A DNA stretch of 59,962 bases from Planctomycetaceae bacterium (lineage in GTDB: Bacteria; Planctomycetota; Planctomycetia; Planctomycetales; Planctomycetaceae): contig JALQUR010000379.1 in NCBI GenBank assembly GCA_023260695.1, positions 1-59,962 on the forward strand. The letters are read 5' to 3'. Shown one piece after another: positions 46,374-55,189 of this stretch. The notes beneath the pieces are model-generated. The model had not been told where the DNA came from. It did not search any database and saw nothing but the letters and a program-made list of their open reading frames with translations. Position numbers and translations under genes: made by a program. Positions within the stretch are counted from its first letter, which is position 1. Every line of letters begins with the position of its first letter.

Positions 46374-47801
46374 TCAGCGTTCAATCGCTCCGGCGGCTCC
46401 CCAGGAATTCGGTTCACTGAGCAGTCGGGGAGAGACTGGCTGGAGTTGCTGATCGCCCTGCAACGCCATCCAGTAGTCAAGCTTCGTTCGCAGCCGCAGC
46501 AGTTCCGTCCGGAACTCCGGCCTGTCGGAAAGATCTGTTTGTTCTGCCGGGTCTGCAGTCAGATCGTACAGCTCTTCAGCTGGCCGCTGATGATAGCGTT
46601 TCAGGATTGCGGCTGCAGCCGGGTCTGATTCAGCAGCTGTTTCCCACGTTGCAAAGAAGTCACGTTGTCCCAGTCGTCCCGCCACCAGATCGATGTGAGT
46701 TGTGAAAGCGTTTTCGGGGTGCAGATTGCGGATGTACTTCCAGCGTTCTTCCGTAACGCTTCGCGCCGGGTAGACATTCATGCGGTTGTCATTTGAGTGG
46801 AGGGCGAAGATCTGATTCCTGTGGGCTTGCCGGGATTGCAGGAGCACTGGCAGAAACGAGCGACCATCGAGACCCTCAGGTGCGTGACCTCCGGCCAGTT
46901 CCACAAACGTCGGCAGCAGGTCCACCCAGCTCACCATTGCTGATGAACGAGTGCCAGCTGCAATCCTTCCGGGCCAGGAAAAAATTAACGGAACACGAAT
47001 CCCGGCTTCGTAAAGATTCCACTTGGCGAATGGCCACTGAGCACCGTGATCAGAAGTGAAGATCACGACGGTGTTGTCGGACAGATGCTCCCTGACTCCG
47101 TTGAGCACTGTCTGAAGGTCGCGATCAGCAGATTCCACTGCTGCAGCGTAGCGAGCACGCCAGATACGTGTTCGCGGTGTGTCAATGCTTCCCGCCGGCA
47201 GCTTCAGCTCGTCTGCATTGATGTCAGTTGTGTCTTCCGGCCAGGGGACGTGTGGCCAGTTGCTGCCGACCATCAGACACAGCGGACGGGAGTCGGAATT
47301 TCTGCGCTGGGAAAGGAAATCAACAGCAGCGGTGATGCCCGCATGGTCATGAAAGCCATCATTGGCAAATACATCAAAACCATAGTCTGCGGTATGGCGA
47401 TAATGAGAGACCTTGCCGAATGCAGCAGTCTGATAGCCCAGTTCCTGCAGGAATGACGGCAGCTTACGGAGCTCAGCTCGGGGACGGCTGTGGTTGGATT
47501 CAGCGCCATTGCGAGCCGGCATCAGCCCTGTCAGCAGGGCAGCGCGACTGGGTGCACAGGACGGTGATGCAACGTAGGCTCGGTCGAATGACATCCCTGT
47601 TGCTGCCAGCTGCCGGATGGCAGGTGTCCTGATTCCTGTGGCTCCCCAGGGCTGTGCATCAAGCTGGCTGAAATCATCAGCAATGACGAGGACGATATTG
47701 GGCAGCTCGGCATTATCGGAGAACAATGGGCTGCAGAAAACTGTGAACAGGCAGGCGGGAATCAACGTTGATAATGCTGATGCCATGCGAAGCTGAAGCA
47801 T
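46374..47801 (-). CDS. Secreted sulfatase (CAPSR type), first gene of the hydrolase operon
   Basis: A 475-residue S1 sulfatase. After a leader (MRMASALSTLIPACLFTVFC region) comes LPNIVLVIADDFSQLDAQ, then Cys82 in SCAPSRAALLTG, the usual formylglycine motif. The GSNWPHVPWPEDT and IFTSDHGAQWPFAKWNLYE blocks also resemble sulfamidase-type enzymes. It is the most upstream gene of the seven-gene run, so the operon promoter should lie between it and the DegQ terminator (47802-47914). Met6 is an alternative start. Confidence 0.91.
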   Translation of the reverse strand: MLQLRMASALSTLIPACLFTVFCSPLFSDNAELPNIVLVIADDFSQLDAQPWGATGIRTPAIRQLAATGMSFDRAYVASPSCAPSRAALLTGLMPARNGAESNHSRPRAELRKLPSFLQELGYQTAAFGKVSHYRHTADYGFDVFANDGFHDHAGITAAVDFLSQRRNSDSRPLCLMVGSNWPHVPWPEDTTDINADELKLPAGSIDTPRTRIWRARYAAAVESADRDLQTVLNGVREHLSDNTVVIFTSDHGAQWPFAKWNLYEAGIRVPLIFSWPGRIAAGTRSSAMVSWVDLLPTFVELAGGHAPEGLDGRSFLPVLLQSRQAHRNQIFALHSNDNRMNVYPARSVTEERWKYIRNLHPENAFTTHIDLVAGRLGQRDFFATWETAAESDPAAAAILKRYHQRPAEELYDLTADPAEQTDLSDRPEFRTELLRLRTKLDYWMALQGDQQLQPVSPRLLSEPNSWGAAGAIER

Positions 47802-47914
47802 GGGGGGGCGGTCTTCAAACAGGTTGTGCAGGCGGAGGAAGCAGACTGGCAGAGTCTGACGCTGGCACAGGGTAACGCAGCAAATGCCGGGTTTCCACCG
47901 GCGGGCAAAAGCAA

Positions 47915-47948
47915 CGGCCCCGCTGAGACAGGAGTCTCCGCGGGGCCG
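47915..47948 (-). terminator. Strong terminator hairpin after the DegQ-like gene
   Basis: CGGCCCCGCTGAGAC and GTCTCCGCGGGGCCG form a 15-bp stem with one mismatch and a 4-base loop. On the minus strand it is followed by TTGCTTTTG, and it sits 29 bases after the protease stop codon, isolating that gene from the sulfatase operon. Confidence 0.75.
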
Positions 47949-47976
47949 TCCAGTCGCACGATGGCAGAGCGGTCAT

Positions 47977-49497
47977 TCAGTTCTGTGGCTCAAACGGAAT
48001 GCTCAGAAGTCGAGTTCCACTGCTGGAGCTGACCAGAAGAACCAGCTGGCCTCTGCGGCCTGCCTCAAGCAGTCCCTGACGCAGATCATCAGCACTCTGC
48101 AGATCAGTATTCCCGATCCGTGTCAGAACGACACCGGGCACGAGCCCAAGTCGATCGGCGATACTGCCACGCAGCAGGTCCGTAACGACAAGTCCTGCAT
48201 CGATATTGATGTCCAGCTGTTCTGCCAGCTCTGGTGTCAGCACTGCAACCGCGACACCAAGTTCCTCGATCCGGCTGCTGCTCGCAGGAGATGTACTGTC
48301 CGCCATATCCAGCGGAAATTCTGCCGCTGTAATCTGCAGGGATTCTGTGGATCCATCGCGGAGGACCACCATGGTGCAGGGAGTTCCGATTCTGAGCCGT
48401 TCTGCAATTGTCATGAGCTGCTGGCGGGTGCGGATTTCTTCTCCATTGAGGCTGATGATTACGTCCCCTGGTTCTACTCCGCCTGTGGCGGCCGGAGAAC
48501 CGGGGCGAACACTTTCAATCACAACGCCACGGGAGGTGGGAAGTTTCATGGATCGAGCAATTTCCGGAGTCAGCTCGGCTGGCGTCACGCCAAGATAGGC
48601 TCGACGCACGCGTCCGTCCTGCAGCAGCTGATCGCTCACCCAGCGCGCCAGGCTCACCGGAATTGCGAGACTGATGCCATCGTAGCCACCGCTGCGAGTT
48701 TCAATTGCGGTGTTGATTCCGATGACCTCGCCCCGCATGTTGACCAGCGGGCCACCGCTGTTTCCCGGATTCACTGCCGCATCAGTCTGCAGAAATTCCT
48801 GCCGAACCGGCAGATTCTTCATCCCTCGGGATTTGGCACTGATGATGCCCTGAGTGACGGTTCGGTCCAGACCAAACGGACTGCCGAAGGCGAGTACCCA
48901 GTCTCCGATTTCTGCATCACGATCATCGCCGAGCGGAACAATCGGCAGCGTGTCCTCGGTGTCGATTCGCAATACAGCGATGTCTGCAAAGTCATCAGCG
49001 CGGATGTCGGTTGCCCTGAATTCCCGACCGTCAGCCAGACCGACATAGACGTCGCTTGCTCCGCGAATGACGTGTGCGTTGGTCATGATCAGTCCGGATG
49101 CTTCGATAATGAACCCAGACCCCTCACCCGTTGCGATTTCACCGGAGTTTCCCGGGCTCTGCTGTTCCTGCATCCTTCTGCGCAGGTCTTCGAACAGGTC
49201 ATCCGCCTGACTACCTCCGAACCGGCGGCCAAATGGAAAATCATCCTGCCCCCTGGTCATGCGCGGGGAGGAAATCCGGCGGGTGGTACGAATCGACACA
49301 ATTGCAGGCAGTGTACGTCTGGAAACCCAGCGAAATGCATCCGACAGTTCGGCCGCCCGAGCAAGGCTCGCCGGCGGCGGACCAGCGTCCTCATCCGCCG
49401 CCGCCAGTGGTGAAAGCGTTCCCGCATACATCAGGACACCGCCGAGAATCCCACCGCAAAGTCCCGTACCAAGGATCGTCCACTTCTGAATCGACAT
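47977..49497 (-). CDS. DegQ-like S1C protease with two PDZ domains
   Basis: A 506-residue periplasmic Do-type protease. After a membrane leader (MSIQKWTILGTGLCGGILGGVLMYAGTL), the triad is His142 (MTNAHVI), Asp172 (FADIAVLRID) and Ser247 (NPGNSGGPL). Two PDZ domains follow: one with RAYLGVTPAELTPEIARSM (about 290-390) and a second with 'LGVAVAVLTPELAEQLDI' (about 405-500). The ATG at 49497 is chosen because GGGAG lies about 8 bases upstream and it opens the leader. It would police misfolded exported proteins, such as those of the neighbouring sulfatase operon. A plus-strand ORF of 509 codons here is its antisense shadow. Confidence 0.92.
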   Translation of the reverse strand: MSIQKWTILGTGLCGGILGGVLMYAGTLSPLAAADEDAGPPPASLARAAELSDAFRWVSRRTLPAIVSIRTTRRISSPRMTRGQDDFPFGRRFGGSQADDLFEDLRRRMQEQQSPGNSGEIATGEGSGFIIEASGLIMTNAHVIRGASDVYVGLADGREFRATDIRADDFADIAVLRIDTEDTLPIVPLGDDRDAEIGDWVLAFGSPFGLDRTVTQGIISAKSRGMKNLPVRQEFLQTDAAVNPGNSGGPLVNMRGEVIGINTAIETRSGGYDGISLAIPVSLARWVSDQLLQDGRVRRAYLGVTPAELTPEIARSMKLPTSRGVVIESVRPGSPAATGGVEPGDVIISLNGEEIRTRQQLMTIAERLRIGTPCTMVVLRDGSTESLQITAAEFPLDMADSTSPASSSRIEELGVAVAVLTPELAEQLDINIDAGLVVTDLLRGSIADRLGLVPGVVLTRIGNTDLQSADDLRQGLLEAGRRGQLVLLVSSSSGTRLLSIPFEPQN

Positions 49498-49612
49498 GTC
49501 AAATCTCCCGGACTGACGGAATGAAAGCGTTTGCGGAACCTGACTCGTGCTGCTGTAAATGCGGTCCTGATGGCCCATCGCTCATTTCGAACTGTGCACG
49601 TCTGTTCCAGAA

Positions 49613-50953
49613 TCAGAGTTGCCGGTTGTGGTCAGATTCCGGGGCGAATTCAGAAGAATCTCCGGAATTCTGATCTTCGAGCATCTCGGGCCACTTTCCG
49701 GCAAACGTGCGTTGCGCCCGGTAGATTCCAGCCGGGCCACTGCACAGCCAGGCGACGCTGCAACCAACAGCCAGCTGCGGTAGAAATCCAGTGGCAGCAA
49801 GATCCGGACTGTTGGGCAGGAACAGTTCAAAGCCCATCAGGGTGGATGCCAGGGGGGTGTTTGTTGCTGCAGCGAAGACGGCGACAAACCCGATGCCGGC
49901 AAGGACATCCGGTGCAATCTGCAACGGGCCGCTGAGCACATTGCCCAGCGTTGCACCGACGTAAAACAAGGGAGTCACTTCCCCACCCTTGAATCCGCTG
50001 CCAATCGTGATCGCCGTGAAGATGAGTTTGCCGAGCCAGCTGAACGGGTTGGCACCGTCCTGTTCAAAACTGGACACGATACAGACTGCGTCGCGTGTGG
50101 CTGGGTTGGCTTCCACGCCGAGTCCAAGGAAGTGGTTATGGCCAGCCAGCAATGTCATCAGGATGATGCAGATCCCGCCGCAGCAGGGACGCAGCCAGGC
50201 AATGCGGATGCTGCGTGTAACGACGGCATGTACGGATTGTGATGCGACAGCAAACAATCTGCCGGCAAACCCAAAGCAGACACCGGCCACGGCAATCTGC
50301 AGCAGGACGGATGTTCCGCCTCCACCACCGGTAATCATGTAATGAGTGTGCGGGATGCCCCACGCAGTGGTGACTGCATCGGCAATGAGTGCGCTTGCCA
50401 GACAGGGAACCAGTGCACTGAGTCGCAGAGCGCCAATGCCGGGCATTTCCAGCGCGAAGAGAGTGCCAGCCAGTGGGGTACCAAATACCGCAGCAAATCC
50501 TGAGGCGACCCCGCAGCTTAACATGACGCGAAGTCGGCGGGGGCTGAGCTGCAATGTTCGGGACAGCAGTGCAGCGAGGCTGCCTCCCATCTGGACAGCC
50601 GTGCCTTCGCGACCGGCAGAGCCACCTGCGAGATGCGTGAGCAGCGTCCCTGTGAGCACCAATGGTGCCATTGCAGCAGGTACACCGTCCCGAGGACTCA
50701 GTAACTCATCGATGATCAGATCATTTCCACGAGCGGAGGAGCTTCCATAAAAGTGATAAAGCAGCCCCGAAATCAGGCCCGTGATCGGAAGCAGGAACAG
50801 CAGCCACTGGTGCCCCCAGTGGAGTCGGGTGACCAGATCAAGCAGCCACAGGAACAGTGCCACTGCAGATCCCACGACAATCCCAAGGAGCGTGCACAGT
50901 GGTGCCCAGATCTGCAGTTCACCGATCAGCTTGCTGGATGTAGATGTGTGCAT
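49613..50953 (-). CDS. CLC family antiporter, probably fluoride-type (CLC-F)
   Basis: A 446-residue CLC channel/antiporter with about ten hydrophobic helices and no CBS domains. The usual GSGIP anion motif is replaced by GNDLI (76-80) in ARGNDLIIDE. The GREGP motif reads GREGT (114-118), keeping the gating Glu116, and GGEVTPLFYVGATLGN represents the late pore motif. Replacement of the central serine, together with GREGT, is a hallmark (from memory of the CLC-F literature) of fluoride/proton antiporters that export fluoride. I looked for a fluoride riboswitch upstream and saw none. The gene lies 81 bases downstream of the zinc-finger-like gene. Confidence 0.8.
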   Translation of the reverse strand: MHTSTSSKLIGELQIWAPLCTLLGIVVGSAVALFLWLLDLVTRLHWGHQWLLFLLPITGLISGLLYHFYGSSSARGNDLIIDELLSPRDGVPAAMAPLVLTGTLLTHLAGGSAGREGTAVQMGGSLAALLSRTLQLSPRRLRVMLSCGVASGFAAVFGTPLAGTLFALEMPGIGALRLSALVPCLASALIADAVTTAWGIPHTHYMITGGGGGTSVLLQIAVAGVCFGFAGRLFAVASQSVHAVVTRSIRIAWLRPCCGGICIILMTLLAGHNHFLGLGVEANPATRDAVCIVSSFEQDGANPFSWLGKLIFTAITIGSGFKGGEVTPLFYVGATLGNVLSGPLQIAPDVLAGIGFVAVFAAATNTPLASTLMGFELFLPNSPDLAATGFLPQLAVGCSVAWLCSGPAGIYRAQRTFAGKWPEMLEDQNSGDSSEFAPESDHNRQL

Positions 50954-51034
50954 CGGGGCCGATCGTCAGAAATAAAAGAAGTGTGGTTTTCGACGGGGAC
51001 TGTGTCGTGAGGCCTTTCAGTCTGTTCATGATTT

Positions 51035-51580
51035 TCATTTTCTGTGCTGGCCCGGAAGCAATTGTGCGGAGGACTGGTGCAGTCGCCGGCGTCTGCGATT
51101 GTCTTCGGCAGCGTTGTCCTCTGATTGCAGATCGCGCAGATTTGCTTCGCAATTGCGACATCCGACTGTGGTCAGGTGAAAGCGAATGTAATCGGAGTGT
51201 TCCGGGGGCAGTGACTGCTGCTGGAATTGTCTGAGGAGGTCGCGGTCGGGGCAGCTGAGGCCAGCCCGTTGCCAGATTTCACCGGCGGAGTGTCCACCCT
51301 GATCGCGGATCTGCAGCAGCAGACTGACCTGTCGGCGTAGTTGTGCATCCGCGCGGAGCTGTGTCTCCAGGGCCACCATCTGATCTGCCGGCAGTCGCTC
51401 GTCCAGCCAGTTCACCAGCTCCTGTTCACTCCAGTGCATGCGGTTGTATTCCTGCTGTTGCTCTGCTGCTTGTGCTGTCTGTTGTGCCGCCGGATGAGAA
51501 ACGCCGTAGCCGTAATTTCCGGGCAGCTGCGGTTGCTGTGCGGAGATGATGCGCTGGCGAACCCCGGCAGCAGTATACAT
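51035..51580 (-). CDS. Small zinc-finger-like protein, anti-sigma-type (putative)
   Basis: A 181-residue protein. A Gln/Ala-rich N-terminus precedes MHWSEQELVNWLDERLPADQMVALETQLRADAQLRRQVSLLLQIRDQ, a helical part. A block resembling planctomycete anti-sigma-associated domains follows: CPDRDLLRQFQQQSLPPEHSDYIRFHLTTVGCRNCEANLRDLQ, with Cys-Cys and HL/His positions that could bind zinc. The tail is very basic. The start could be the ATG at 51439 instead. It is on the same strand as the CLC gene, 81 bases upstream. No sigma factor gene is adjacent, so the role is unproven. Confidence 0.6.
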   Translation of the reverse strand: MYTAAGVRQRIISAQQPQLPGNYGYGVSHPAAQQTAQAAEQQQEYNRMHWSEQELVNWLDERLPADQMVALETQLRADAQLRRQVSLLLQIRDQGGHSAGEIWQRAGLSCPDRDLLRQFQQQSLPPEHSDYIRFHLTTVGCRNCEANLRDLQSEDNAAEDNRRRRRLHQSSAQLLPGQHRK

Positions 51581-51818
51581 GATCTAAGAGGACAAAGTAT
51601 GTTGGCAGAGACGCGAGACGGCAGAACCGATTGATTCCTGAGTTGTGGTTTTGCTGCTGAGTCGTGGTCTGTGAGAAGCGGTCAGGATTGTCGAAACTCG
51701 GAAGCTGCCGATCGCAAATTATGGCGACTTGTTGTTCTGCAGACAGCCGGATAGATTTGGTTGCCGGGGGAACGAATCCGCTTTTCCCTGCCCTCCTGTT
51801 CCATAATCACGGTCGTCT

Positions 51819-52817
51819 GTGTTTCGTGCAGTGACGGCAGATCAACTCCTGGACTGGCGTCTCGTGCAATACCGAGTCTTCCACAACGCAGATCCCCCGC
51901 GACTTCACCAGCTCTGGCATCTCTGTCAGCTCGGACAGAATGCGGCGGAGGGGTTCCCGTGCGACCTGTTTGAGTTGTTTGCCGTTTCGCCGGTGTACTT
52001 CGACAGAGAAGGTCTGATCGTTGCGGAGCAGGCTGGGCGGGTGATCGGTTTTGTCCATGCAGGCTTTGCTCCGAACGCTGATCAGTCAGGGCTTGATCAT
52101 ACGCGAGGACAGATCTCTGCGTTGATGGTTCATCCACAGTATCGTCGTCGTGGCGTTGGCAGTGAGCTGGTCAGCAGGGCTGAGGCGTATCTGCGGCGAT
52201 GCGGATCAGAAGTGGTTGAAGCCGGAGCAGGTCTGGATCGCAATGGATTCTACTGCGGAATCTATGGGGGGCTGGAGTCGTCCGGGTTCTGTGCAGAAGT
52301 ATTTCCCGGGCAGGAGTTTCTCGGACGACTTGGCTACACGCAGCACGCTCGTACTCTGGTGCTGCGTCGGGATCTGATGCAGGTTCGTGATCCAGTTTCG
52401 GCACGGCTGCTGCGGCATCGCAGAAGTCTGTCGATGGTCATCACGGATCGCAATCTGAACGAAACATGGTGGTGGTTCAGCCGATTTGGTCATCTGGATT
52501 CGCTCAGATTCGACCTCCGTACGCGAGGGGATGAACAACTGGTAGCATCTGCTCAGATTATTGGAATGGACCTGTTCATCCCCAAGTGGGGGGTGCGGAG
52601 TGTCGGGTTGCGTGGGATGCAGGTACCCGAAGACAGCCGCAGGCAGGGTTACGGGCAGTCTCTGATTCTGGAGATCTGCAGGCGGCTCAGAGAGGAGTCG
52701 GTGCAGTTAATCGAAGCTCACGTGGATCATGCCAACGCGGCGGCTGTTGAGGCGTTTCGGTCTTCAGGGTTCGAATGTCGATCTGAACTGCATACGTGGC
52801 AGCGAAGTCTGAGCTGA
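51819..52817 (+). CDS. Tandem GNAT acetyltransferase
   Basis: A 332-residue protein with two GNAT domains. The first (about 1-190) has ISALMVHPQYRRRGVGSELVSRAEAYLRRCG as its acetyl-CoA motif and LGRLGYTQHARTL at its end. The second (about 205-332) has VRSVGLRGMQVPEDSRRQGYGQSLILEICRRLREE and HVDHANAAAVEAFRSSGFECR. An in-frame TAA at 51804 leaves the GTG at 51819 as the furthest upstream start. The substrate is unknown. It stands alone on the plus strand, with ung 88 bases or more downstream. Confidence 0.88.
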   Translation: MFRAVTADQLLDWRLVQYRVFHNADPPRLHQLWHLCQLGQNAAEGFPCDLFELFAVSPVYFDREGLIVAEQAGRVIGFVHAGFAPNADQSGLDHTRGQISALMVHPQYRRRGVGSELVSRAEAYLRRCGSEVVEAGAGLDRNGFYCGIYGGLESSGFCAEVFPGQEFLGRLGYTQHARTLVLRRDLMQVRDPVSARLLRHRRSLSMVITDRNLNETWWWFSRFGHLDSLRFDLRTRGDEQLVASAQIIGMDLFIPKWGVRSVGLRGMQVPEDSRRQGYGQSLILEICRRLREESVQLIEAHVDHANAAAVEAFRSSGFECRSELHTWQRSLS

Positions 52818-52923
52818 ACGCTGCAATCATGCAGGTGGTGCAGGCTGTTGCGGAACTTACGGTGTTTCGTGCAGCAGTGATTTTTTCGTCCGTCGACTGT
52901 TTGGGATGATCCGGGAGCACAGC

Positions 52924-53640
52924 ATGGATCTGCCTGCGGGACTGCCTGATTGCTGGCGCGATGTGCTGCAGCAGCCGGAACTGGCAGAGACAGCAAGGCA
53001 GCTGCAGTCATTTCTGGAACAGGAACGCAGTGCAGCAGAGATCTTCCCGCCTGCGGATCGCGTCTTCACCGCACTGGAACTGACGCCGCTGGACAGCGTG
53101 CGAGTTGTGATTGTTGGTCAGGATCCGTATCACGATCAGGGACAGGCAGAAGGATTGAGTTTTTCAGTGCCCGGGGGCGTGCGAATTCCGCCGTCACTCC
53201 GAAATATCCTCAGGGAACTGCATCAGGATATCGGCGCGCCGCAGGACTCGGGAGGATCACTGCGGGGGTGGGCACAACAGGGGGTGCTGTTGCTGAATAC
53301 GGTGCTGACGGTGCGTGCTCACGAGGCGAATTCGCACCGTGGTAAGGGCTGGGAAACGCTGACCTCCGCGATTCTGCGGGCTGCCAATGCTCGTCCTCGT
53401 GTCGTCTTCATGCTGTGGGGGGCGGCGGCGGGGCGGCTGCGCGATGGGCTGCATGAGCGGCATCTGATCCTGAGCTCCGCGCATCCGTCTCCCCTTTCGG
53501 CGCGTCGCGGTTTTTTCGGCAGTCGTCCCTTTTCGGCGGCAAACAAGTTCCTGCAGGAGCATGGATGCGGAGTGGTGGACTGGACTCGAACGGCGATCTC
53601 AGCGCACCGCAGCCTGTCTGAAGATGCAGGCAACGACTGA
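52924..53640 (+). CDS. ung: Uracil-DNA glycosylase, family 1
   Basis: Removes uracil from DNA in base excision repair. A 238-residue enzyme with GQDPYH (65-70, catalytic Asp67), the internal SLRNILRELHQDIG, WAQQGVLLLNTVLTVR and the late HPSPLSARRGFFG motif (His187), exactly the UDG family 1 pattern. I choose the ATG at 52924, six bases after GGGAG; the track's start at 52906 is also possible. It converges on a small minus-strand gene, with the two stops three bases apart. Confidence 0.96.
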   Translation: MDLPAGLPDCWRDVLQQPELAETARQLQSFLEQERSAAEIFPPADRVFTALELTPLDSVRVVIVGQDPYHDQGQAEGLSFSVPGGVRIPPSLRNILRELHQDIGAPQDSGGSLRGWAQQGVLLLNTVLTVRAHEANSHRGKGWETLTSAILRAANARPRVVFMLWGAAAGRLRDGLHERHLILSSAHPSPLSARRGFFGSRPFSAANKFLQEHGCGVVDWTRTAISAHRSLSEDAGND

Positions 53641-53643
53641 TCG

Positions 53644-53895
53644 CTAGAGCATGCTGCTGCGGTGTTCCCGCGGATGCTGACACTCCTGCTGAGCTTTTTT
53701 CAGCACCTGGGACGTGCTGTCGATGGCGTCGTGCATGGAACGAATCATGCTCTGCATCGGAATCAGGTACTCGTCTTCAACCCGCCTGCTGACAGTGTCA
53801 TTCCAGGCAGCACGCGCAGACAGCCAGGCAGCTTCAAGTTCTGCGAAGGCATCTTCCAGTCGCGCGGCGGAGCTTTGAAAATCAACCCGTTTCAT
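53644..53895 (-). CDS. Small helical protein of unknown function
   Basis: 83 residues: MKRVDFQSSAARLEDAFAELEAAWLSARAAWNDTVSRRVEDEYLIPMQSMIRSMHDAIDSTSQVLKKAQQECQ. It is predicted almost entirely helical and amphipathic, with a heptad-like spacing that suggests a coiled coil. It is not a WXG100 protein; the two tryptophans lack the WXG spacing. It begins 31 bases downstream of the thioesterase gene and both are minus strand, so cotranscription is plausible. I do not recognise the family. Confidence 0.6.
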   Translation of the reverse strand: MKRVDFQSSAARLEDAFAELEAAWLSARAAWNDTVSRRVEDEYLIPMQSMIRSMHDAIDSTSQVLKKAQQECQHPREHRSSML

Positions 53896-53926
53896 CGGTG
53901 ACTCCCTGAACGATTGCGGTCTGCTC

Positions 53927-54322
53927 TCACTGCTGCGTCAACTCAGCAAGGTTTTCCGGGACTGGCTGTACTGTGCCGCTGCTGTCAACACAGGCAAGTA
54001 CGGACGAGCCTTCGGCGAGCAGGTCTTCGCCGCGAAACAATCGATACTGATGTTCCAGTTTGACAGGTCCCTGTTTCACCAGAATGGTCTGCAGCCGCAG
54101 CAGGTCATCGTAACGTGCTGGCTGTCGATAGCGGACGGAAACGGATGCCACGACGAAGAACAATCCCAGTTCCTCCATGCGGCGATAGTTTCCCCCCTGA
54201 GCCCGAAACAGTTCGGTACGTCCCATTTCAAAGTAATTCAGATACCGTGAATGATGCACGCAGTTCATTGCATCGGTCTCACTGTAACGCACCCGAATTT
54301 CAATTTCGTGTTCTGTGAGCAT
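53927..54322 (-). CDS. Acyl-CoA thioesterase, 4HBT/YbgC-like
   Basis: A 131-residue hotdog-fold protein. [40 protein letters not shown] is the catalytic region, with the conserved Asp in YSETDAMN and His in HHSRY, as in YbgC-type thioesterases. The strand [19 protein letters not shown] and [26 protein letters not shown] follow. The track's 343-residue ORF is mostly antisense of the next gene; the thioesterase starts at 54322. YbgC proteins hydrolyse short acyl-CoA and are often linked to the Tol-Pal envelope machinery, which is not nearby here. Confidence 0.9.
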   Translation of the reverse strand: MLTEHEIEIRVRYSETDAMNCVHHSRYLNYFEMGRTELFRAQGGNYRRMEELGLFFVVASVSVRYRQPARYDDLLRLQTILVKQGPVKLEHQYRLFRGEDLLAEGSSVLACVDSSGTVQPVPENLAELTQQ

Positions 54323-54360
54323 ACCAAAAGTGTTTCTGAAGGGGCGGGTCAGTCGAGCTG

Positions 54361-55095
54361 TCAGCCGGATGCCGTAGTGACATCTCCGGATTTTCGAATG
54401 CCGGACCATTTGTGAAAGAGGGCTCGTACTGCGAGCGGCATCAGCCCGAGCAGAGCGAAGAGCAGCAGCAGACGCAGATTCAGCAGGGATGAGATTCCCT
54501 GATCGGCAATGATCCGGAGTGTTGGCACGCTTGCTCCGGCGGCAACATAAACAATTGTTCCCGGGAACATGCCCAGCTGACTGACCCACCAGAATGTTCT
54601 GAGCCTCATCGGTGTCAGCCCCATGATGATGTTGATGACGAAGAAGGGCATCAGGGGCACCAGTCGCAGCAGGAACAGGTAGGAAGCTCCGTGGCGTTCC
54701 AGAGCCTGCTCGATTTCCTTCAGTTGTTCCTGGAAGCGTTGTCGGACCTGCCTGCGAAAGAGCATTCTGCTGATCAGAAACGCAAAGCAGGCGCCTGTTG
54801 TTGACGCGAAGCTGATGATCAGCAGGCCGAGCGGAAGTCCGAACAGCCAGCCGACCACGACCGTCATACCAGCGGCAGCCGGGACACTGATCGCAGTGGC
54901 TGTGGCATACACCAGGAAGCACAGAAGCGAGCTGAGCAGCAGATGCCGATCGCACCACAAACGAAGTGTCGCTTCATGCTCCGCCAGTGCGGACAGGCTG
55001 AGTTGTCTGTGCAGCAGCAGGGCACTGACCCCCATCAGCATCAGGATGCTGATCAGCAGCAGGTTTCTGCCTGTAACTGAACTGATCCGAAGCAT
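54361..55095 (-). CDS. TVP38/TMEM64 family membrane protein (VTT domain)
   Basis: A 244-residue inner-membrane protein with about six hydrophobic segments. The VTT/DedA-like core is visible: [46 protein letters not shown], then the [45 protein letters not shown] re-entrant block. This family is thought to act in lipid scrambling or transport across the inner membrane, but its function is not settled. It is followed at 38 bases by the thioesterase, and the STAS gene is upstream on the same strand. Confidence 0.9.
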   Translation of the reverse strand: MLRISSVTGRNLLLISILMLMGVSALLLHRQLSLSALAEHEATLRLWCDRHLLLSSLLCFLVYATATAISVPAAAGMTVVVGWLFGLPLGLLIISFASTTGACFAFLISRMLFRRQVRQRFQEQLKEIEQALERHGASYLFLLRLVPLMPFFVINIIMGLTPMRLRTFWWVSQLGMFPGTIVYVAAGASVPTLRIIADQGISSLLNLRLLLLFALLGLMPLAVRALFHKWSGIRKSGDVTTASG

Positions 55096-55189
55096 GGGCG
55101 GTTAGTCCTGCCGCAAGAGAGGTCATTCTGGAGTATAAAGGCTGCTGCCAGGGGCGGATGGTAGTCCTAATCACCCGGCAGATGCCGAA

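Noticed and set aside
47884-49413. 509-codon plus-strand ORF
   Set aside because: Antisense to the DegQ-like protease, whose catalytic triad is clear.
50954-51034. Fluoride riboswitch upstream of the CLC gene
   Set aside because: I looked for the conserved fluoride aptamer elements on the minus strand and did not see them.
53927-54958. 343-codon minus-strand ORF as a single gene
   Set aside because: Only the last 131 residues are coding (thioesterase); the first part overlaps the TVP38 gene in another frame.
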